Positions 6,307 to 7,441 of a stretch of 7,441 nt of DNA are shown here, piece by piece; positions within the stretch are counted from its first letter, which is position 1; the number at the start of each line of letters is the position of its first letter. The notes beneath the pieces were generated by a model that ran no database searches, was not told where the DNA came from, and saw only the letters and a program-made list of their open reading frames with translations. The position numbers were made by a program, and so were the translations under genes. The DNA is taken from the NCBI GenBank assembly GCA_964537505.1, contig CAZICK010000127.1, forward strand, positions 1 through 7,441. The letters are read 5' to 3'. Source of the DNA: DAINBT01 sp036732785. GTDB lineage: Bacteria > Planctomycetota > Phycisphaerae > Sedimentisphaerales > SM23-30.

Positions 6307-6987
6307 CTATATGTTCTTGGGAGGACTCCCGACGGATTCTGTTGAAGGCATTGTCTCCTGAATGAAACGACTCATGCCTGCCACCATAGCACTTTGTAGC
6401 GAAGCAAACACTTCGTCAACGCTTTCGTCCTGTGACTCTATCGTTGCGAATGAATAATAGCCGGATACAAAACCTGTGATCGCACATGCGATACGACGCA
6501 AAGCCGGCTGCGACAGTCTGTATTTGATAACGGACTCCAATAGGTCTTCGATACACTCCAGGTATTCAACAAAAGGAGTTTCGATGCCGGAATAGCCCTC
6601 CTGGAGAATCAGGTCGCTGCGGCTTTGGAAGTAGAACACAAAATCTTCCCAGCGATTGCTAAAGAACCCAATATGTGCTCCTATCAGGTTATGGAGCAGG
6701 CTTTGGATGTCAGAAGCATTTCTACATTTTTCCTCAATAACCGCCATTAACTCACCCAGAATAATCTTAATAAGCTCCTTGATAATCTGAGGCTTACCCT
6801 TGAAATGGTAATAAAAGGTGCCTTTTCCAACGTCGGCTCGCTCTGAGATTTCGTCTATTCGTGTGAGGTCCATGCCTTTCTCGGCAAAAACAACTCTGGC
6901 AGCATCCAGCAGCTTTTGGCGAGTAACACTGGTACGCCGCCGCTGACGATTTTGCTTGCCTTTCACTTTCGTATTTTTGCTTTTCAT
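6307..6987 (-). CDS. TetR/AcrR-family transcriptional regulator
   Basis: This 226-residue protein has a very basic N-terminal tail (residues 2-24), then a classical TetR DNA-binding domain. The helix QKLLDAARVVFAEKG is at 24-38, and the helix-turn-helix RIDEISERADVGKGTFYYHFKGK at 43-65 carries the family's diagnostic GTFYYHF segment. The C-terminal 150 residues are the variable ligand-binding and dimerisation part, with no recognisable subfamily mark. Such proteins are mostly repressors released by a small ligand. As the first gene of the train it probably controls both itself and the enzyme genes, and its ligand might be the pathway's substrate or product (inference). The ATG at 6987 has no obvious Shine-Dalgarno site, so expression may be low. 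Confidence 0.93.
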   Translation of the reverse strand: MKSKNTKVKGKQNRQRRRTSVTRQKLLDAARVVFAEKGMDLTRIDEISERADVGKGTFYYHFKGKPQIIKELIKIILGELMAVIEEKCRNASDIQSLLHNLIGAHIGFFSNRWEDFVFYFQSRSDLILQEGYSGIETPFVEYLECIEDLLESVIKYRLSQPALRRIACAITGFVSGYYSFATIESQDESVDEVFASLQSAMVAGMSRFIQETMPSTESVGSPPKNI

Positions 6988-7001
6988 AATAGCAGAGTTC
7001 T

Positions 7002-7016
7002 GGTCATATAGGTCAT
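7002..7016. repeat. GGTCAT direct repeat in the tetR leader
   Basis: GGTCAT occurs at 7002-7007 and 7011-7016, nine bases apart, just downstream of the predicted transcription start. It may be a secondary regulator contact, or chance. Confidence 0.3.
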
Positions 7017-7020
7017 TATC

Positions 7021-7032
7021 GACTATATAGTC
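7021..7032. promoter_or_regulatory. Candidate TetR autoregulatory operator
   Basis: GACTATATAGTC is a perfect 12-bp palindrome covering the predicted -10 element of the tetR promoter. This is the usual position for an autorepressor site. The inner ACTATATAGT resembles the palindrome at 6255-6264. Confidence 0.6.
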
Positions 7033-7052
7033 AGTTTAGACGAGTTAGTCAA
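7024..7052 (-). promoter_or_regulatory. Sigma70-like promoter for the operon
   Basis: On the minus strand TTGACT (7052-7047) is followed after exactly 17 bases by TATATA (7029-7024). The -35 matches the consensus at 5 of 6 positions and the -10 at 4 of 6. The expected transcription start is near 7017, about 30 bases before the tetR ATG. This is the only well-formed promoter that I found for the whole gene train. Confidence 0.6.
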
Positions 7053-7123
7053 CAAAAATATTTTATTTTCAGAGTTTTTTTATTACTACAGGAATATATC
7101 CCTTATTTACCGGACGAAAACCG

Positions 7124-7143
7124 CGTTTTTTATACGAAAAACG
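7124..7143. repeat. Inverted repeat CGTTTTT/AAAAACG
   Basis: A perfect 7-bp stem with the 6-base loop TATACG. Outside it, GACG (7113-7116) and CGTC (7145-7148) could extend the pairing with interruptions. It lies about 70 bases upstream of the predicted -35. Confidence 0.4.
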
Positions 7144-7305
7144 GCGTCTGGAACCCGCAAGATTGCCGGTCATTTTGGGCTGCCCACCCATCCAGATGTC
7201 TAGTTTTCTGGGTATGGCTGTAGTGTTTGGGTGTTAACAAGTACACAAGGGTATCCTACCGGAAAGGCTGGGATGTGGGCATATTATAACCATGCCTGCC
7301 GGAGG

Positions 7306-7373
7306 CCATAAAGCGTTAAACTCCAAGGTTTTGCTTGCAAAACCTTGTAAAAAGCACCAACTTTATGGGAGTT
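7306..7373. repeat. Compound stem structure with alternative pairing
   Basis: A perfect 10-bp stem, CAAGGTTTTG (7324-7333) with CAAAACCTTG (7338-7347), has a 4-base loop. An outer pair, CCATAAAG (7306-7313) with CTTTATGG (7361-7368), encloses it. A further pair, AACTCC (7319-7324) with GGAGTT (7368-7373), crosses the outer pair and so must either compete with it or form a pseudoknot. On the plus strand, CAACT/AGTTG (7359-7373) followed shortly by eight Ts also resembles a weak terminator. Confidence 0.5.
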
Positions 7374-7388
7374 GCACTTTTTTTTGGG

Positions 7389-7411
7389 GGCTCCTCATAA
7401 GAATCTGTACA
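7389..7411. repeat. Right copy of 23-bp flanking inverted repeat (candidate IS end)
   Basis: This is the inverted copy of 30-52, with 20 consecutive identical bases at 7392-7411 and one mismatch among the three beyond. Read rightward it begins GGCTCCTC, and a possible ORF starts at its last base, the usual compact layout of an insertion sequence end. No target duplication is visible: the 5 bases outside the two copies differ. Confidence 0.75.
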
Positions 7412-7441
7412 TGGATATGCCAAAAAATGACTGGTTTCTTC
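7411..7441 (+). CDS. Possible start of an IS transposase, cut by the window edge
   Basis: ATG at 7411 opens a frame running to the window end and reading MDMPKNDWFL; a second ATG at 7417 is in frame. It starts exactly at the outer edge of the inverted repeat. Ten residues cannot identify a family, so the call rests on position only. Confidence 0.3.
   Translation, partial: MDMPKNDWFL

Larger units (their letters stand above)
7053..7388. other. Gene-free, hairpin-rich region upstream of the operon
   Basis: No convincing coding frame was found on either strand. The stretch is AT-rich next to the promoter, then mixed, with several inverted repeats: CGTTTTT/AAAAACG (7124-7143), TGGGC-T-GCCCA near 7180, GGCAT/ATGCC near 7278-7296, and the strong structure at 7306-7373. 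A run of eight Ts (7378-7385) lies before the right flanking repeat. It may hold a small RNA or the debris of an IS insertion; neither is established. Confidence 0.5.

Noticed and set aside
7229..7319. Possible integron attC site (GTTAAAC at the end of GCGTTAAAC, TGTTAAC about 90 bases before)
   Set aside because: The right core fits GTTRRRY, but the left core does not fit RYYYAAC at its first base and the intervening bases do not pair as an attC hairpin must.
7324..7347. Rho-independent terminator
   Set aside because: The stem is strong, but no T-run follows it directly on either strand.
1..7441. CRISPR array, tRNA or rRNA genes
   Set aside because: No regularly spaced repeats and no recognisable tRNA or rRNA segments were seen on either strand.

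Overview
The window holds one co-directional minus-strand gene train of eight ORFs, read from the right end (tetR-type regulator) to the left end (YgjP-like metalloprotein). Most genes overlap or sit 3 bases apart. It is bacterial: Shine-Dalgarno sites, tight operon packing, and a TetR regulator with its own sigma70-like promoter. The phylum cannot be fixed from the sequence; the divergent SpeD type and the fused-type membrane/spermidine-synthase pair would suit an environmental Gram-negative lineage (Desulfobacterota or Planctomycetota are guesses from memory only).

Layout, in order of transcription: about 340 bases of gene-free, hairpin-rich DNA (7053-7388); a promoter whose -10 lies inside a perfect palindrome; a TetR-family regulator (6987-6307); a divergent S-adenosylmethionine-decarboxylase-like pyruvoyl protein starting at TTG (6236-5847); a FemAB/BioF2-type GNAT acyltransferase (5843-4878); an ATP-grasp ligase (4888-3578); a fold-type III PLP decarboxylase (3602-2301); and a membrane domain plus a spermidine-synthase-like domain, which are normally one fused protein but here are two overlapping genes (2267-1575 and 1578-631). 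Last comes a YgjP/DUF45 zinc metalloprotease-like protein (627-52).

The six enzyme and membrane genes look like a small self-contained pathway. Two decarboxylases of unrelated cofactor type (pyruvoyl and PLP), an aminopropyltransferase-like protein, an amide-forming ATP-grasp ligase and an acyltransferase together suggest synthesis of an amidated or acylated amine or polyamine-like metabolite, controlled by the TetR protein. This is inference from family membership; no product can be named. The palindromic core ACTA-N2-TAGT occurs in the tetR promoter and again just before the first enzyme gene, which suggests a shared operator.

The gene train is bracketed by a 23-bp inverted repeat (22 of 23 identical) at 30-52 and 7389-7411. 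A short open frame starts at the outer edge of the right copy. This fits the ends of two insertion-sequence copies lying mostly outside the window, so the train may be part of a composite or IS-assembled island. A transposase-less element bounded by these repeats is the alternative.
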